A stretch of 64,000 nucleotides of DNA from Aquila chrysaetos chrysaetos (GCF_900496995.4 NW_024470381.1:496001-560000); one strand, 5' to 3'; positions 46,001-58,560 are shown, counted from the first letter of the stretch. The notes: generated by a model not told the origin, from the letters alone. Numbers and translations: made by a program.

Positions 46001-49000
46001 TTTACCCGGCTGCCTCAGGGATACAAACATTCCCCTACACTAGCTCACCACGCTTTGGCCCAAGAACTGGAGAAAATACCAAAAGCCGACGGCATAGCTG
46101 TCTACCAGTATATTGATGATATTCTCGTGGGTGGAGATGAAGAAAAGGAGGTGGGGGCAACCCAACAGAACATAATTTCTCATTTGGAGAACTTGGGTTT
46201 GCAAATTCCCCCAGAAAAGATCCAAAAACCCTCACAAGAAGTAAAGTTTTTGGGAATTTGGTGGAAAGGGGGAATGACATGTATCCCACCAGACACCCTC
46301 ACTTCTCTAGATCAGATTAAAATGCCTGAATCAAAAAGGATTTGCAGCATGCTTTAGGGTTATTGGTATTCTGGAGAAAACATATCCCAGACTTTTCTAT
46401 CATTGCCAGACCTCTTTATGATTTGCTGAGAAAACGGGCCAAATGGGAATGGACTGCTTCTCAGGAAGCAGCAATGCAATTGTTAATTTTTGAAGCAACA
46501 GCTCATCAGGCTCTTGGCCCTATCCACCCTACAGACCCTTTTCAGGCAGAACGGGGGTTTGCCACAACAGGATTGTCAGTACACATTTGGCAACGTGGTC
46601 CTGAGGGTCCAACCCGCCCTGTAGGATTTTACTCCCGCGGCTTTAAGGATGCTGAGAAGAGATATACTGCATGGGAGAAAGGTTGGTTTGTGGTTAGCAT
46701 GGCTCTCATAGAAGTGGAGAAAATTACACGTCAGCAACCAATCGTGCTAAGAGGCCCGTTCAAAGTTATAAAAGCAGTCACTAACAGGACCCCCCCTCCT
46801 GACGGGGTGGCCCAGAGAGCCTCAGTACGAAAGTGGTATGCCCAGATTGAACACTATTGTAACCTTTTCTCAGTGACTGAAGGAGCTTTAAAAAACTTAG
46901 CTATCCAAGAAACAGAAAGCCTGGATGGCAGCCAAGACAAACCTATCTCAGTTATTCAGGTAGCCCCTCCTTTCTCCCACGATCAGTCAGTGAATGCTTG
47001 GTTTACCGACGCTTCAGCAAAGCGAGAAGGAAAAGTGTGGAAATACCGGGCAGTAGTCCTCCATACTATTACTAAAGAACAGATAATAACAGAGGGAGAA
47101 GGGAGTGCCCAGGTAGGAGAATTAATTGCAGTATGGAGCGTTTTCAAGCATGAAGCACAAACCGCTTCCCCTGTCCATATATATACTGATTCCTATGCAG
47201 TGTTTAAAGGATGTACTGAATGGCTCCCTTTCTGGGAGCAAAATGAATGGGAGGTTAACAGAATTTCAGTGTGGCAAAAGGACAAGTGGCAAGAAATCCT
47301 GAGCATTGCAAGACAAGGGAACTTTGCTGTGGGATGGGTAGCTTCTCATCAAGTAGATGGGGGCTCGGCAGGAGAATGGAACAACAAAGCTGATGAATTA
47401 GCAAGACTAGCTCCTGTACAAAAGGACCAGATCACAGAAGATTGGGATCGTTTGCTAGAATGGTTACATATAAAACGTAAACATCCAGGAGCTAAAGATT
47501 TGTATCGTGAAGCCCTTGCCCGGGGTTGGCCTGTCACTAGGGAAATGTGTAAAACCTGCATATCAGCCTGTGAACAGTGCCGTACACGGCTCGAAAGACA
47601 CCCCTTAGAGGATGACCCTCTGCATTTAAGAGAGGGTAAAGGCTTGTGGGATGCTTGGCAGGTAGATTATATAGGCCCCTTTAAGAAATCAGGAGGAAAA
47701 CGCTTTGTGCTGGTAGGAGTGGAGATAACATCAGGGCTAGTCCAAGCCGAAGCTTTGAACAAAGCTACGGGAGAAAAAACTGTGAAAGCACTGCATGAAT
47801 GGTTTGGAATTTTTCCAAAACCACAAGAAATACAATCTGACAATGGCTCCCACTTCACCGCCAAAATCGTACAGGATTGGGCACGAAGCGAAGGGATTAA
47901 ATGGGTCTTCCACACTCCATACTATCCACAGGCCAATGGGATTGTAGAAAGAACAAATGGTCTCTTAAAACGACTTTTGAGACCACAAGAGGGAAATTGG
48001 GATGCCCGCCTATGGGAAGCTGTCAAAGGTGTAAATGACAGATGGGGGGTAAATGGATGCCCCAAAATTACTGCCTTTTGCCCGAAGGCTCCCTCTCTAG
48101 TTCCCTCATTAAAGGGACCAGATGATTCTAAGAATCCAGCACATTTCCCTAGACAACCTGTCCTAGTAGAACTTCCCACTGTAGGAAGTGTGCCACTGGT
48201 ATTAAAAACCCCACTGAATGTATACTCATGGGTAGCATCCGATGCCCTAGGGAAGGAGCATTGGATAAATACTCGCTGGATAATTCCATCATTTTAATTT
48301 TCTGTATAGTATTAATCTCTTTGCCTCGGAGAGGCAAGTTTTGTTTTTTTTTTTGTTTTGCAGAAGAACTCCGAGGGACGCCAAGAACAGCATGAATTAT
48401 GAATCACTTAACTAGATTGATAGTACTTTTTTGTATTTTACCACTAATCTGTAGCCAAAAGAATACAGAATGGCCATGGTCCCAAGCTATTGTCCAGTAT
48501 ACTTGGAGTATGGGACAGTATCCCAAAGACCGTCTCCCAAACTTAGCCACTGTAGTAATGCATGATTCTGAAGTATACCACCCACTTGAGTGGGGGGAAT
48601 GGGACAAAAAAGACTGGGTCCATGTCCTGACTGGAATGATTGGAGAAAAAATCCAAGTGGGATGTAGAAAGGTGGAAGGATCTCTTTATGAGAAAGCCTC
48701 TTCAATTACCATCTCTGGAAATCTATTGGACCCTAGTTCCAACATCACTGCGAAACTCTGTCCTACAATAGAATGGGGATGTAACAAACAGGATTCTCTC
48801 ATTATGTGTTGCCGTCAAAAGAATGTCAGTAACTACCCCCTAGACCCAAGTACCAATAATGTTGAAATCACCAAATCCTGTCTTAAGGAACAGGGAGATT
48901 GTTGGTATAATTTTACTTTGACCAAGCCAGTTTATGTGGTGTGCGATTGGCGATCTAATCCACCGACCGGAGAGCTATCAGGCCTAACATTTAAATTCAA

Positions 49001-51111
49001 AATGAATGTTGTAACTAGGATGCTTGTTGCAGTAGTCACGCACGATGGCATAGATACCCTCTTTACGCTAACTGACAAAGATGAAGTTATACCCTCTTTT
49101 ACAGTGGTACAAGGAAATAACATCACAATAAGATGCAGACTGATCACTGAATCTCACATTGAATCCACAAACAGTTATGGAATTGGACCTCATGGCCCTA
49201 TTTTGTTGTGTAAAAATCAAAACCTAGACTGTTGGTTAAACTTGACTGCTGTACAATACTCTTATAAAGTTATGTGTGGTAAAAATAACACTAAATACTG
49301 GGGAGGATTTAAAATAGACGTTGTAATACCCGCTACCCAACCAATTGTTGTGCTCAGTCCAAAAATCTTTGAAATTGGACCGTATGTGATCAGAAATACG
49401 GGCCTACAACAAATGTTGTTTAACCCGGCGTGGTCTCTCAAACGAGTTGAATTGTCAATGCAGAACAATGTTTCAGACATTCAGCCAGCTTGCTCACCTT
49501 TCCTAAAGACTTCTTACGAGGGATGGACAACCTGGCTGCAAAAACGAACTCTTCCCATGAGAAGAACACAGAGAGACCTAACTGGTGTTTTGGGAACAGG
49601 ACTGGGAGTTTTAAATAGCATCGATTCGGAAGTAATAATGAACAAGTTGGCTACCTCAATTAGTGATTTGGCTAAATTACAACAGCCTTTGCGGTCGTCT
49701 TTATTGGCTTTGGGGACTAACCAGTGGCTGTTGTCAAATATATTACCAAAATGGGAAAAGGTAAATGTAAGGGACCACGAATTGATTACTGACGCACTTG
49801 GGGTGATCCAAAATAACATCTCTTTGGCTCTCAGTTGTATCCAGGCTCAAATATGGATGCAGTCGGTAGCCGCCTCAATTATAAGAGAAGGTGAAGAAGG
49901 CACTCTCCCCACTGAAATTCGGAAAATAATTTGGGACAGTGCCACTGATTTTGAGAAGGAACTCCAATCCTGGTGGGACCTGGTAAACTTTACTTATGAT
50001 CCCGTTACAAACATAGCTACAACTTTTGTGCTTACTACCATATACCCAATTTATCCCGTTATTGCATTAGGGTTGAACCACAACGGAACTATACTCTATC
50101 CTTTTGAGCATAGAGTATGGGCCCGAAAGGTGAATGAAAAATGGCAAACTGTTAATTTGGAATCTTGTATTGTACGAGAACAACAAGGATTTGTTTGTGA
50201 AGGCAATGCAATTGAGGCACAAGATATTTGTTTAGATACTGAACAAAATATTTGCCACTTTGAGATTCATCCTAATGAAAACCCTGAAACAGTACTCATA
50301 TATCGGCAAAGGCTGTGTATGTTTGAGGACTGTTTGTGATTTTCTATCTGTAGATAAGGTAGTTGTGGAGACTAAAAATCATTCAAATTTTTGTGTTTGT
50401 AATTTCACTAAGATTGTTGGATGTGACTTTTCCTATTCGGCCCCGGTCACATCTCACCAACTTTTGCAATCTAACTATATGTTGATTCATGAATTGCTGC
50501 CTATACCCATTGGAATGAATCTCACTTTGGTAAAACAGTTATTACAACACAAGGATTTGGTTGAGATTTTGGAAAAAATTAGGGAAAATGGACAGAAAAC
50601 CTTAATAACTGTTCATCACAATGTGAAAGAAATACACCGAGTTTTAGAAAGAGTGCAAAAGGATGCAGAACCTAGATGGTGGGACACACTTTTCGGATGG
50701 TCGCCTACTGCTACAGGCATCCTGAACAAGTTGTGTCACCCCATCGTGGTTCTCTTGATATTGGTTTTGATCAGTTTGGCTTTGTCTGCAGTATTGTATG
50801 TCATAGCCTGGAGAATGATGAATCGGTTAACGCATTTGATGTCTGTACTGAACACATATAATATGCTTGATGTTCCATCCAATGTGGATATTCCCAAATC
50901 AATTGATGTTTTGAAACCTCATTGATTTTTTTTTTATATATATAAACAATTTTGATTGTAATTGATACAAATTGTAGTTGCCTTTCTATCTTCTCTCCTT
51001 TTCTCTCTCTCTCTCTCTGTCTTTTTCTTTTCCTTTTCTTCTTCCTCTTCTTTATCATGCTACCACCAAGCGGTCCTGACGTCCTGACGACCATGTTGAG
51101 CCACGGGGTGG

Positions 51112-51877
51112 TGTAAGAGTCGGTCAGAAAATCAGCATTGTCTCAACATTGTCATCAGGAACATGAACAGTACATTACCTGACAACGGCCTGTTTGGAGC
51201 GCAGCGGCCAATCCCAAGGACAGAATGTGCGGTACAAGGCTCCTGGAAGGTACCTGGCTAGAGCCGTTAGAGATAACCGCATAGCTACTGTCAAAAAGGA
51301 TGGATTGCAACCATTGCCATAACATCGATGAAGAGATCATGAACTTTAGACGAACTTTGCTTCATTATAATACCAAAACACACCTCCTGGTCGAAGGCTA
51401 CCTGCCTCCAAGACTTACCACGCCTCGGACACTGACCCTGCGCCTGCGTGATAGCCTCGCTCGAGAAGGGCGGAGATATGATAATTGTATTCTGAGAAGG
51501 GCAGAGACTCCTGAGGCAGAGGTGGAGCAAGGTGTGTTACTAAGCATAAAAGATGACTTCTGAACAATGGGAATTTGAAGCTTCCCCACCAAGGACCACG
51601 ACGATCGACGACGCAGCATTAACTGGACCCGGGACCGTTAGGACGTCTTGAGATCAGCGGTGGTAGCTATAACCTCTCTTTCTCCTCTCTCTAAACTTAA
51701 CTTTACTTTTCTCCTTTCTCTCACCCATCTCTAACTATCACGTGCCTCTTCACAGGCAATACAATAAAGTTTTACTGTGTGATTACTGCTATCCCCTTTA
51801 AGGTGACCAACACCAATTTTGCACTTTCGAGATCGTAGCAAACGAACCATCACGAGTCCACCGAGTGGACCGTGACA
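51112..51877 (+). repeat. 3' LTR of the endogenous retrovirus
   Basis: 766 bases, same ends as the 5' LTR, directly preceded by a pyrimidine-rich stretch (about 50985-51050) and a GGGGTGGTG segment. Equal length in both copies implies no net insertion or deletion between them. Confidence 0.95.
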
Positions 51878-52258
51878 CCTCCCAACACCCCAATTTTCCC
51901 CAGCAGGTTGGGGGGGGACACCCCCCCCCCCCCCCCCGGTGTGTTCTGGATCCATCCCAGCCAGCACCAGGGTGGGGCCACAGGGTTTATCCTTGCTGAG
52001 CCAGCAGACTGGGAGGGGCCACATATAAGGGGGTGCAAGTGCCCCCCCTAGGGGCCTGGACACCCTGTTTTTGCCCCCCCCCCCCCCAAAGGGCCTCATC
52101 TGGGCTTGGAGGGGGGGGGGGGTCCCAGCCCCATGAGAGCTTCCCACTCTCCCCATGGTTGAGATTCTCAGCCTCCCCACCCCCCCCAGGGACTTTTGGG
52201 GTGCCCCCCACCCACCCCAAGAAACCCAAGCCCCCCCAGAGGGTGGTTCACATCTCCC
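51878..52258. other. Spacer between the retrovirus and SPINT2 3' UTR
   Basis: GC-rich unique sequence with C and G homopolymers. No gene was recognised. Confidence 0.5.
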
Positions 52259-52264
52259 TTTATT
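52259..52264 (-). terminator. SPINT2: SPINT2 polyadenylation signal
   Basis: AATAAA on the minus strand, about 540 bases past the SPINT2 stop codon. The 3' UTR between contains poly-A/T runs near 52270 and 52630. Confidence 0.8.
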
Positions 52265-52805
52265 CAGAAAGAAAAAAAAAAAATCCCTCTAATGTATAAA
52301 AAACAAAAACAAAACAAAACCACCCACCCCCAAAATTAATAATTAAATCCTAAATCTGGTTGATTTGACACAACAATCAGGAACACCCCCCACGTGCCCC
52401 CCCCCCCCCAAAAGCAAGGGGACAGGGTCCCCCAAAAGTGCTAAGACCCCCCCCCCAAATCACTGGGAGAGGGTCTGCCCCCCCCCTCCAGGTGCACAGC
52501 CAGCCACTAAATCCAGGTGGGAAAAGCTAGGGAAGGGGGGGAGAACCCCCCCCCCCTCATGGGGGAGGGATTCCCCCATCCCCCACTAGTGTTTCCCCAC
52601 AACCCTGTTTTTCTACAAAATAATTTAAAAAAAAAAAAAAAAAAGCCCCCCCAAAAAAGAGGAAAAATAATAAAAATAATTACAAAGAACAAGTGAGGTG
52701 CCCAAAATGCACCAGAGACATCATTGGGGGGGGAGGGGGGAGTCCTCCCACTTTGGGGGGGGGGGGGGTGGGTGTGTCCAGAAAGAGGGGATGCACCCCC
52801 CCTTC

Positions 52806-55800
52806 TCAGAGGGTGTAGGCATTGCTCATCAGATATTCCTTGTCATTGCCAGGGCTCCATCCCGTTCCCACTCCCGGCAGCTCTGGTTTTCTCCGGCATG
52901 TCTTGAGGGTGATGTCCATCATGTAACCCAACAAAACGGCTGCCAGGACAGCCAGGAGCACCCCCAGTGCCAGCGCTCTGTGGGGGGGGGGGGGGGACGA
53001 CGACGACACGACACCCCAAAAAAAAAAAAAAAAAAAAAAAAAAAGGGAACATTAGGATATCACCCATGTGCCCAAGGGAGGTGGAGAAGGGAGTCCTGCC
53101 AGTGCTTACCTTTGGTAGAGAGAAAATCGCCACGGAAATTGGCACCGGTGCCACCGGTATCTTCTGCGGGGAAGGAAACTGGAGTGAGATGGGGGGGGGT
53201 GGACAGGGGACGGGGACACCAGAATGTCCCCAAGGCCACTTGGGGACAGTCCCCTGCTCCTCACCTGGCTTGGGGCTGCAGCGTTTCAAGCATTCCTCTT
53301 CATGCTGGTAGTTGTTCTTATTTCCCTGGCAGCCACCATAGATGAATCGCTGGCAGGTTCGGTTTGCCGGGCTGTAGTACCAGCGCAGGAAGGAGGCACA
53401 GCACGGGCCAGTCACCCAGGGGACGATGCAGTATGCTGGGGGGGGTACATTGGGCACAGACCACCCCCCAAATTCTCCTGGCGTTGCCCAAGGAAATGGC
53501 AGGGGGGGAAAAGGGATTCAGCAGCACCAAGCATTGCAGTGAGGTTTTACTATCGTAGGTGGAGTTGGCTTTGGTCTGCTCAGCGCAATACTCAGGTTTC
53601 TTTGGAGCTGGGGAAAATGATTTAAAAAAAAAAAAAAAAAAAAAAAATCAAACCACAAACCCAAAATGACCCAGTTTGGTGGGTTATTTTGGGGTGTTCG
53701 ACACCAAAACGATAAAAAAAAAACCCCAAATAAGTCAATTTGGTGAGTTATTTTGGGGTGTTTGACGCCAAATTCGGGTGTTAAAGCCTCCTGAGCTGGT
53801 TCCCGGGGGAGGATTTGGGTGAGGGATTCCCCCCAAACCGGGACACAGCCGTGTCGGCATTCACCGCAACTTCCGCTCTCCGCTCGCAGTGAATGCCAGG
53901 ATGATCCCCAGATCCCCCCAGGGATGGGATCAGCACCATGTGTGTTCATGTCCCCCCCTCCACAGTGACCTTACCCCCTCCGAGGACGCAGCTCTCCCGA
54001 CATTCCCGCTCCATCAGGAAGTTGGCATTCCCCTTGCAGCCACCAAAGACGAAGCTTTGGCATGAACCACCAGTGATGTTGAACCACCACTGTGGCATTG
54101 GGACCCGGCACTGTCCCACCGCCTTGGGCAGCGAGCAGAGCTCTGCCAGGAGGAAAAACAAAAAAAGACATTAACCTTCACAACCAAAAACCCCACTTTC
54201 CCCAAATTTTAAGGGGACAGATGCAACCCCCCCGCATTGGGAAGGGATTTACTGTCTCAGCAGCCCAACTCCGTGCCAATTCCCAGCACGAGGCAGAGCC
54301 CAGGAGGTGAACTGTCCCCCCCCCCCAAAAACATCCAGCAGCCCCCCCTGGCCTGCGCTGCTGGAAATCAGGCAGCGAGCAGTGCTCTGGGGCCAGAGCG
54401 ACGGCGAATCCGCTGGGATAATAAATAATAAACCAAGTAATAAACCGACAATAATAAACCAAATAATAATAAACTGACAATAATAAACCAAATAATGATG
54501 ATGATAAACCAAAGAGCCAGAAACTCCCAGTTTTAGACAAAACTAAGCCTAAATCCCCAAATTCAGGCTTTACCAAAATCCCCCATCACAAAACCGCCCC
54601 CCCCGGCCACTTCCCGGCAGGCCAGGAGATGGGGGGGGACGACACCCCAAACAGGATCACAGGGTGGGGGTACAGCCCCTGAGAGGCATGGGGAGGTTTT
54701 GGGGGGCCTCTATGTGCTGCCTCCCCCCAACTTAATACACCTCCTGGGGTTGGGGTGGTGGTGGAGAAGAGCCAGCAGCACACAGATTTGCCGGGCCCAT
54801 GGCCACAGACACTCCAGGTGCTGCAAAATTATCTGGCTGGGACCTGATTTCTAGCTGAAAGTGATGAAATATGTTTAAAAAAAACCCCAAACAACCCAAA
54901 AAGCCACATTTTTGGCTCAGGAAAAGAAAATCCCAGCGGGATCAGAATCCAGCAGCCCAGGGAAAGACCCAAATTTCTTCCTCGTTAAGCCACCGAGGTA
55001 ATGAACTGGGTTTAAAAGTGCAAGTCGTTTCCTGTTTACAGAGAATTTGAGGGCAGCAACCAGGCAAACTTGCTCCCTCTAGGGCTCCCAGCCACTCTCT
55101 GGGGTCAGCTGGGATAACCAGGATCCAGATTTTTGCCAGGGGGGGAAAAAGCCGCTGCTCCATCCCAAGGGAGCAGGATGGATCCTGTGACTGCGGGGGG
55201 GGGGGGCTGAATCTGCCCCCCCCCCCCCGAGGCCGGGGGTGCTTTGAAGCCCTGTAACCCCCCCACCCCCCCCCCCCCCCCCAAAAAAAAAACAACCCCG
55301 GGGCGTCGGGGAAGGCTTGGGCGGGATTTCCTGAAGACGAAGAGGAAGCTTGGAGCAGAGGGAATGACAGCGCGGTGGCCTGGGGGGTGTGTGTGTGTCT
55401 GTGAAACCCCTTTTTGACCCCCCCCACGCCTTGCCAGAGCCACTGGGGCAGCTCCACCTGGCCCCCTCCCCGTGAAGGGAAGGAACAATGAGCCATTTTC
55501 GGTTTAAAAATGACAAAAAAAAGAAAAAGGAACAGAGGCTTTTCCTGGAGAAGTAGCAGCAGGGCCACCCTGACCAGAGACCCCCATCCCCAAAGGGCCT
55601 GGACCGCCCCAGGAGGATTTAGAGACCCCCCCATCACGGCCATGACCACCCAGAGTCCCCCCCCAGGGACCCAGGGTCATTCCCTGAGGCTGTGACCCCA
55701 CTCAGGCCTTTCCCCTAAGGTCACAACCCCCCAAAAGGCCACAACCCCACACAACCTGCCCCCCAAGAGGGGTTCCGAGACCCTCCCCTGATGCTGTGAC

Positions 55801-56208
55801 CCCCAAGGGCCCAGGCTCACCCCCCCAAGCCCACGACCCTACTCAAGACTCTCCCTAGGCCTCCCCTCCAAAGGCCATGAGCCTTACAGAGGCCCCCAGA
55901 GCCCCCCCCCAAGTTTTCAGAGCCACCCTCAAGGCTGTGAGCCCCCTCAAACCTTCCCTGTGACCCCCTGAAGGTCAGGACCCCCTCAGGGTCCTCAAAG
56001 GCCGCGACCCCCCCAGAGCCCCCCCTCAGGATCCACCCCCCGGGCTGGCCCACCCCCAAAGGCCCTTAGGAGGCCGCGGCCTCCCCCCCCGGGGCGTGGA
56101 GGCGGCCGTTACCGAGCAGGGGGGGCCCCTCGGGGCCGGGCCGGGCCGAGCGTCGATGGCGGCGGCCGTGGGCAGGAGGAGCAGCGGGAGGAGCCGCCCA
56201 GGCGCCAT
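52806..56208 (-). CDS. SPINT2: Kunitz-type serine protease inhibitor 2 (HAI-2), six exons
   Basis: Type I membrane inhibitor of HGF activator, matriptase and prostasin on epithelial cells. Minus-strand exons: 56113-56208 (signal peptide MAPGRLLPLLLLPTAAAIDA), 53975-54142 (Kunitz 1: VGQCRVPMPQWWFNITGGSC to CRESC, P1-region Arg), 53551-53607 (linker), 53265-53435 (Kunitz 2: CIVPWVTGPCCASFLRWYYS to CLKRC), 53110-53163 (short stalk), 52806-52975 (membrane helix LGVLLAVLAAVLLGY and tail GNDKEYLMSNAYTL, like human GDDKEQLVKNTYVL). In Kunitz 2 the reactive-site residues read GPCCASF, with Cys where human has Arg (GPCRASF). If real, that would weaken inhibition of trypsin-like enzymes and leave an odd cysteine count. 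All other joins are in phase, but exon 1 ends one base short of the phase exon 2 needs, at a C7 run near 56120, probably a homopolymer error. It shares a divergent promoter with PPP1R14A. Confidence 0.95.
54418..54520. repeat. AATAATAAACC AT-rich repeat in SPINT2 intron 1
   Basis: Short units of AATAATAAACCAAAT and GACAATAATAAACC, unusual in this GC-rich region. Confidence 0.85.
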
Positions 56209-56823
56209 GGCCGCCGCCGCTGCGTCACATAGGTGCGCTCCGCCCCGACTCCGAGCTCCGCTCCGCCCCCGAGCTCCGCCCCTTCTCCGAGCTCCGCCCC
56301 GTCGCCGGCTGCAGGCCCCGCCCGCCCAGGCACTGCTGCTAAGTCCGGCCCCATCGTTTGCATGCGGCGCGGGAAAAAAGCGCTACACCACGGCCCGGGA
56401 AGACCCGGCGCTATAGGGGGCTATAGGGTTAGGGGAGCTGTGGGTGACTATAGGGGACTATAGGGTTAGTGGAGTGGTGCTATAGGTCCTATAGGGCACT
56501 GTGGGATCTATAGGGTCCACAGGAGCTGTGGGGTCTATAGGGGGCTATAGGGCCTATAGGGTTCACGGGAGCTGTGGGCTCTATAGGGGGCTACGGGGAG
56601 CTATAGGATCTATAGGGTTAGATGAGCTGTGGGCTCTATAGGTCTCTATGGGGGGGGCGGAGGGGAGCTCCCCGTTTTACCGCCCCCCCCCGCCCCTCCT
56701 CCCCCGCCCCAGCCCCTCCCCCCCGGCCGCCCCTCCCCTCCCCCCCGCCCCCCCCCCCCCCCCCCCCCCCCCGCCCCCTATAGCCGGCGGTGTCCCCCCC
56801 CGAGCGCCGCGTCCCCACGAGCG
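56209..56823. promoter_or_regulatory. Divergent SPINT2/PPP1R14A promoter
   Basis: 615 bases between the two start codons. The SPINT2 side (56215-56340) has about five GAGCTCCGCCCC units, tandem GC boxes. The middle (56400-56650) is a repeat of GGGGCTATAGGG and GGGTCTATAGGG units, which look like but are probably not functional TATA boxes. The PPP1R14A side has a run of more than 30 C, broken by few other bases, at 56740-56772. Confidence 0.65.
56400..56650. repeat. CTATAGGG tandem repeat
   Basis: About 14 CTATAGGG cores at variable spacing with GAGCTGTGGG insertions, inside the divergent promoter. Confidence 0.9.
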
Positions 56824-58100
56824 ATGGCGGCGAACCGCGTGGGGCGGCGGCAGGGGCGGGGGGGTTCCCCGGGCCGCTCCCCCGGCCGCTCCCCCGCTGT
56901 CCGGCGTCCCCAACCCCCCGCCCGCAGCCCCGGGCTCCAGCGGCGACCGGCGAGGGTCACCGTCAAGTACAACCGGCGGGAGCTGCAGCGGCGGCTGGAC
57001 ACCGAGCAGTGGATCGACGGGCGGCTGGAGGAGCTCTACCGCGGGCGGGTAGGGACGGGAACGGCGACGGCACCGGCACCAGGAACGGGAGCGGGAGCGG
57101 GAACGGGACCGAGAGCAGCGCCGGGACCGAGTGTCCATCCTCCCCCCCCCCCCCGCCCCGTGCTGGACCCGGTCCCCCGTGGGAACGACGCGGAGGGACC
57201 CTGGGGGGGGGGGGGGGGGGACACGGGGACAGATGGGAGGTGACAGATGTCCCGTTATCCCGCTGGCCTCGGCAGGAGGGACACGGGGGGGGGGGGTTGG
57301 GGACACGTGGGGAGGGGTTGGCGACACACCGCGGGGGAGGGGGGTGCGTGGACTCGGGGACACCCAGGCCCCACGTGGGGAGGGGTTGGGGACAACCCCC
57401 CCCAACGCGGGGGGGGGGACACGACATGACAGGCGGGGTGGCGGGTGGTCTTGGGGACACCCAGGGGTGTCCCTGTGTCCCCCCCCCCCCCATGGCAGGA
57501 GGGGGAGATGCCGGACGAGGTGAACATCGATGACCTCCTGGAGCTGGAGACAGACGAGGAACGAGCCCAGAAGCTGCAGGTGTGGGTTTTTTTGGGGGGG
57601 GCACCCCACACGAGTTTTGAGTGGGGGAGGTCCACACATGACACCCCCCCCCCTCTCACATCCTGCCCCCCCCCTCCATCCATCCAGGGCATCCTGAGAT
57701 CGTGCACTGCTGACACTGAGGTACGCACCCATGGGGTGGGGGGGGGTCATGCGTGGGGTGGTGACACGAGTGTGGGGGGGTGCATGCTGCCACCCCCCCC
57801 CCCCGCATTCTTCCAGCTCTGGCTGCTCCAACCGAGCTTTAAAAGGCAAAAGTATTCAGCTCCGGCTTCCTCTGGGGGGGCCTTTTCCTCCCCGCTTATC
57901 TCCAGAAGCAGCTTCAGGGAAGGGAGGGGGGGGGCTTAATTTTTTGGGGGGTCTCTAATTAGCCCCCCCTCCTTTTTTTTATACTCCTCCCCTCCACGCA
58001 GGACTTCATACGGGAGCTCCTCACCCAACTCAAGGGGCTACCGAAGCAACAAGTCCTCCAGCGACCCAGCCCGGAGGACCCCAACCCACCCCCCCCGTGA
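56824..58100 (+). CDS. PPP1R14A: CPI-17, protein phosphatase 1 inhibitor subunit 14A, four exons
   Basis: Phosphorylation-dependent inhibitor of myosin light-chain phosphatase, best known in smooth muscle, where PKC/ROCK phosphorylation raises Ca2+ sensitivity of contraction. Exons: 56824-57048, 57499-57579, 57688-57720, 58002-58100; all joins in phase, 145 residues against 147 in human. The inhibitory core is clear: ARVTVKYNRRELQRRLDTEQ, with the phosphorylated Thr (human Thr38) at residue 46, then WIDGRLEELYRGR, MPDEVNIDDLLELETDEERA and DFIRELLTQLKGL. The N-terminus is longer and very basic (repeated GRSP units). The C-terminal tail ends EDPNPPPP, shorter than in human. Of the host genes here it is the only one with no frame discrepancy. 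Confidence 0.96.
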
Positions 58101-58250
58101 TTCCCCCCACTCGTGACCGCGGGGTGTGGGGGATGTGGGGTCACCCACTTCCAGCACCCATAAGGGGTCGTCCCCCCCCCCCCCAGCACCCACTGTACAG
58201 TATTTAATCCCACCTACCATGTAAATCCTTTGATGCCCCCCCTCCCCCAG

Positions 58251-58256
58251 AATAAA
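58251..58256 (+). terminator. PPP1R14A: PPP1R14A polyadenylation signal
   Basis: AATAAA about 150 bases past the stop codon. Confidence 0.9.
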
Positions 58257-58469
58257 ACCTCGCTGCGTCACATGGGTGGGGGTAGCACGTGGCAGGGACC
58301 CCCCCAAAAATTTGGGCCCCCCCGAAAAAAAACAGGGACGCCCCTAAAAAATAGGGAGCCCCCCCAAACAGCCACCTCCCCCCCCAAGCATTGCCCGCCT
58401 CTCTCTGCCAGCTCCATATTTAGGCATGAGCCCAGCATCGCTCCGGCCCCGGGGGGGACACAGGGGGGG

Positions 58470-58560
58470 ACAGACAGACAGACAGACACACCCCCCCACA
58501 CACCCACACCCCCCCACACACACCCCCCCACACACACCCACACCCCCCCCCCAACCCCCC
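58470..58560. repeat. CAGA/CACACCCC simple repeat
   Basis: CAGACAGACAGACAGACACA followed by CACACCCCCCCACACACCC units. Confidence 0.9.

Larger units (their letters stand above)
42279..51877 (+). mobile_element. Endogenous retrovirus with paired LTRs and gag, pro, pol and env regions
   Basis: A 9.6 kb proviral fossil, plus strand, between C19orf33 and SPINT2 and distinctly less GC-rich than its surroundings. Parts: 5' LTR 42279-43044; a primer-binding-like site starting TGGCGTCACGG at 43051; leader; gag about 43.5-45.2 kb with an N-terminal coiled coil and no obvious CCHC knuckle; protease about 45.2-45.6 kb with the DTGA active-site motif; reverse transcriptase from about 45.65 kb with YIDD; RNase H and integrase to about 48.3 kb; env about 48.4-50.9 kb with signal peptide, many N-glycosylation sites, a basic cleavage-type motif and a membrane anchor; 3' LTR 51112-51877. 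The pol sequence resembles class III (ERV-L-like, spuma-related) elements; that placement is tentative. It is broken, with about four apparent interruptions in its coding regions. LTR divergence of about 1% suggests insertion a few million years ago. Confidence 0.93.

Noticed and set aside
56400-56650. Multiple TATA boxes from CTATAGGG units
   Set aside because: The motif is part of a tandem repeat and lacks the TATAAA core; the promoter is of CpG type.
56677-57849. 390-codon minus-strand open frame
   Set aside because: Antisense to PPP1R14A; low-complexity Pro/Arg/Gly sequence without family match.
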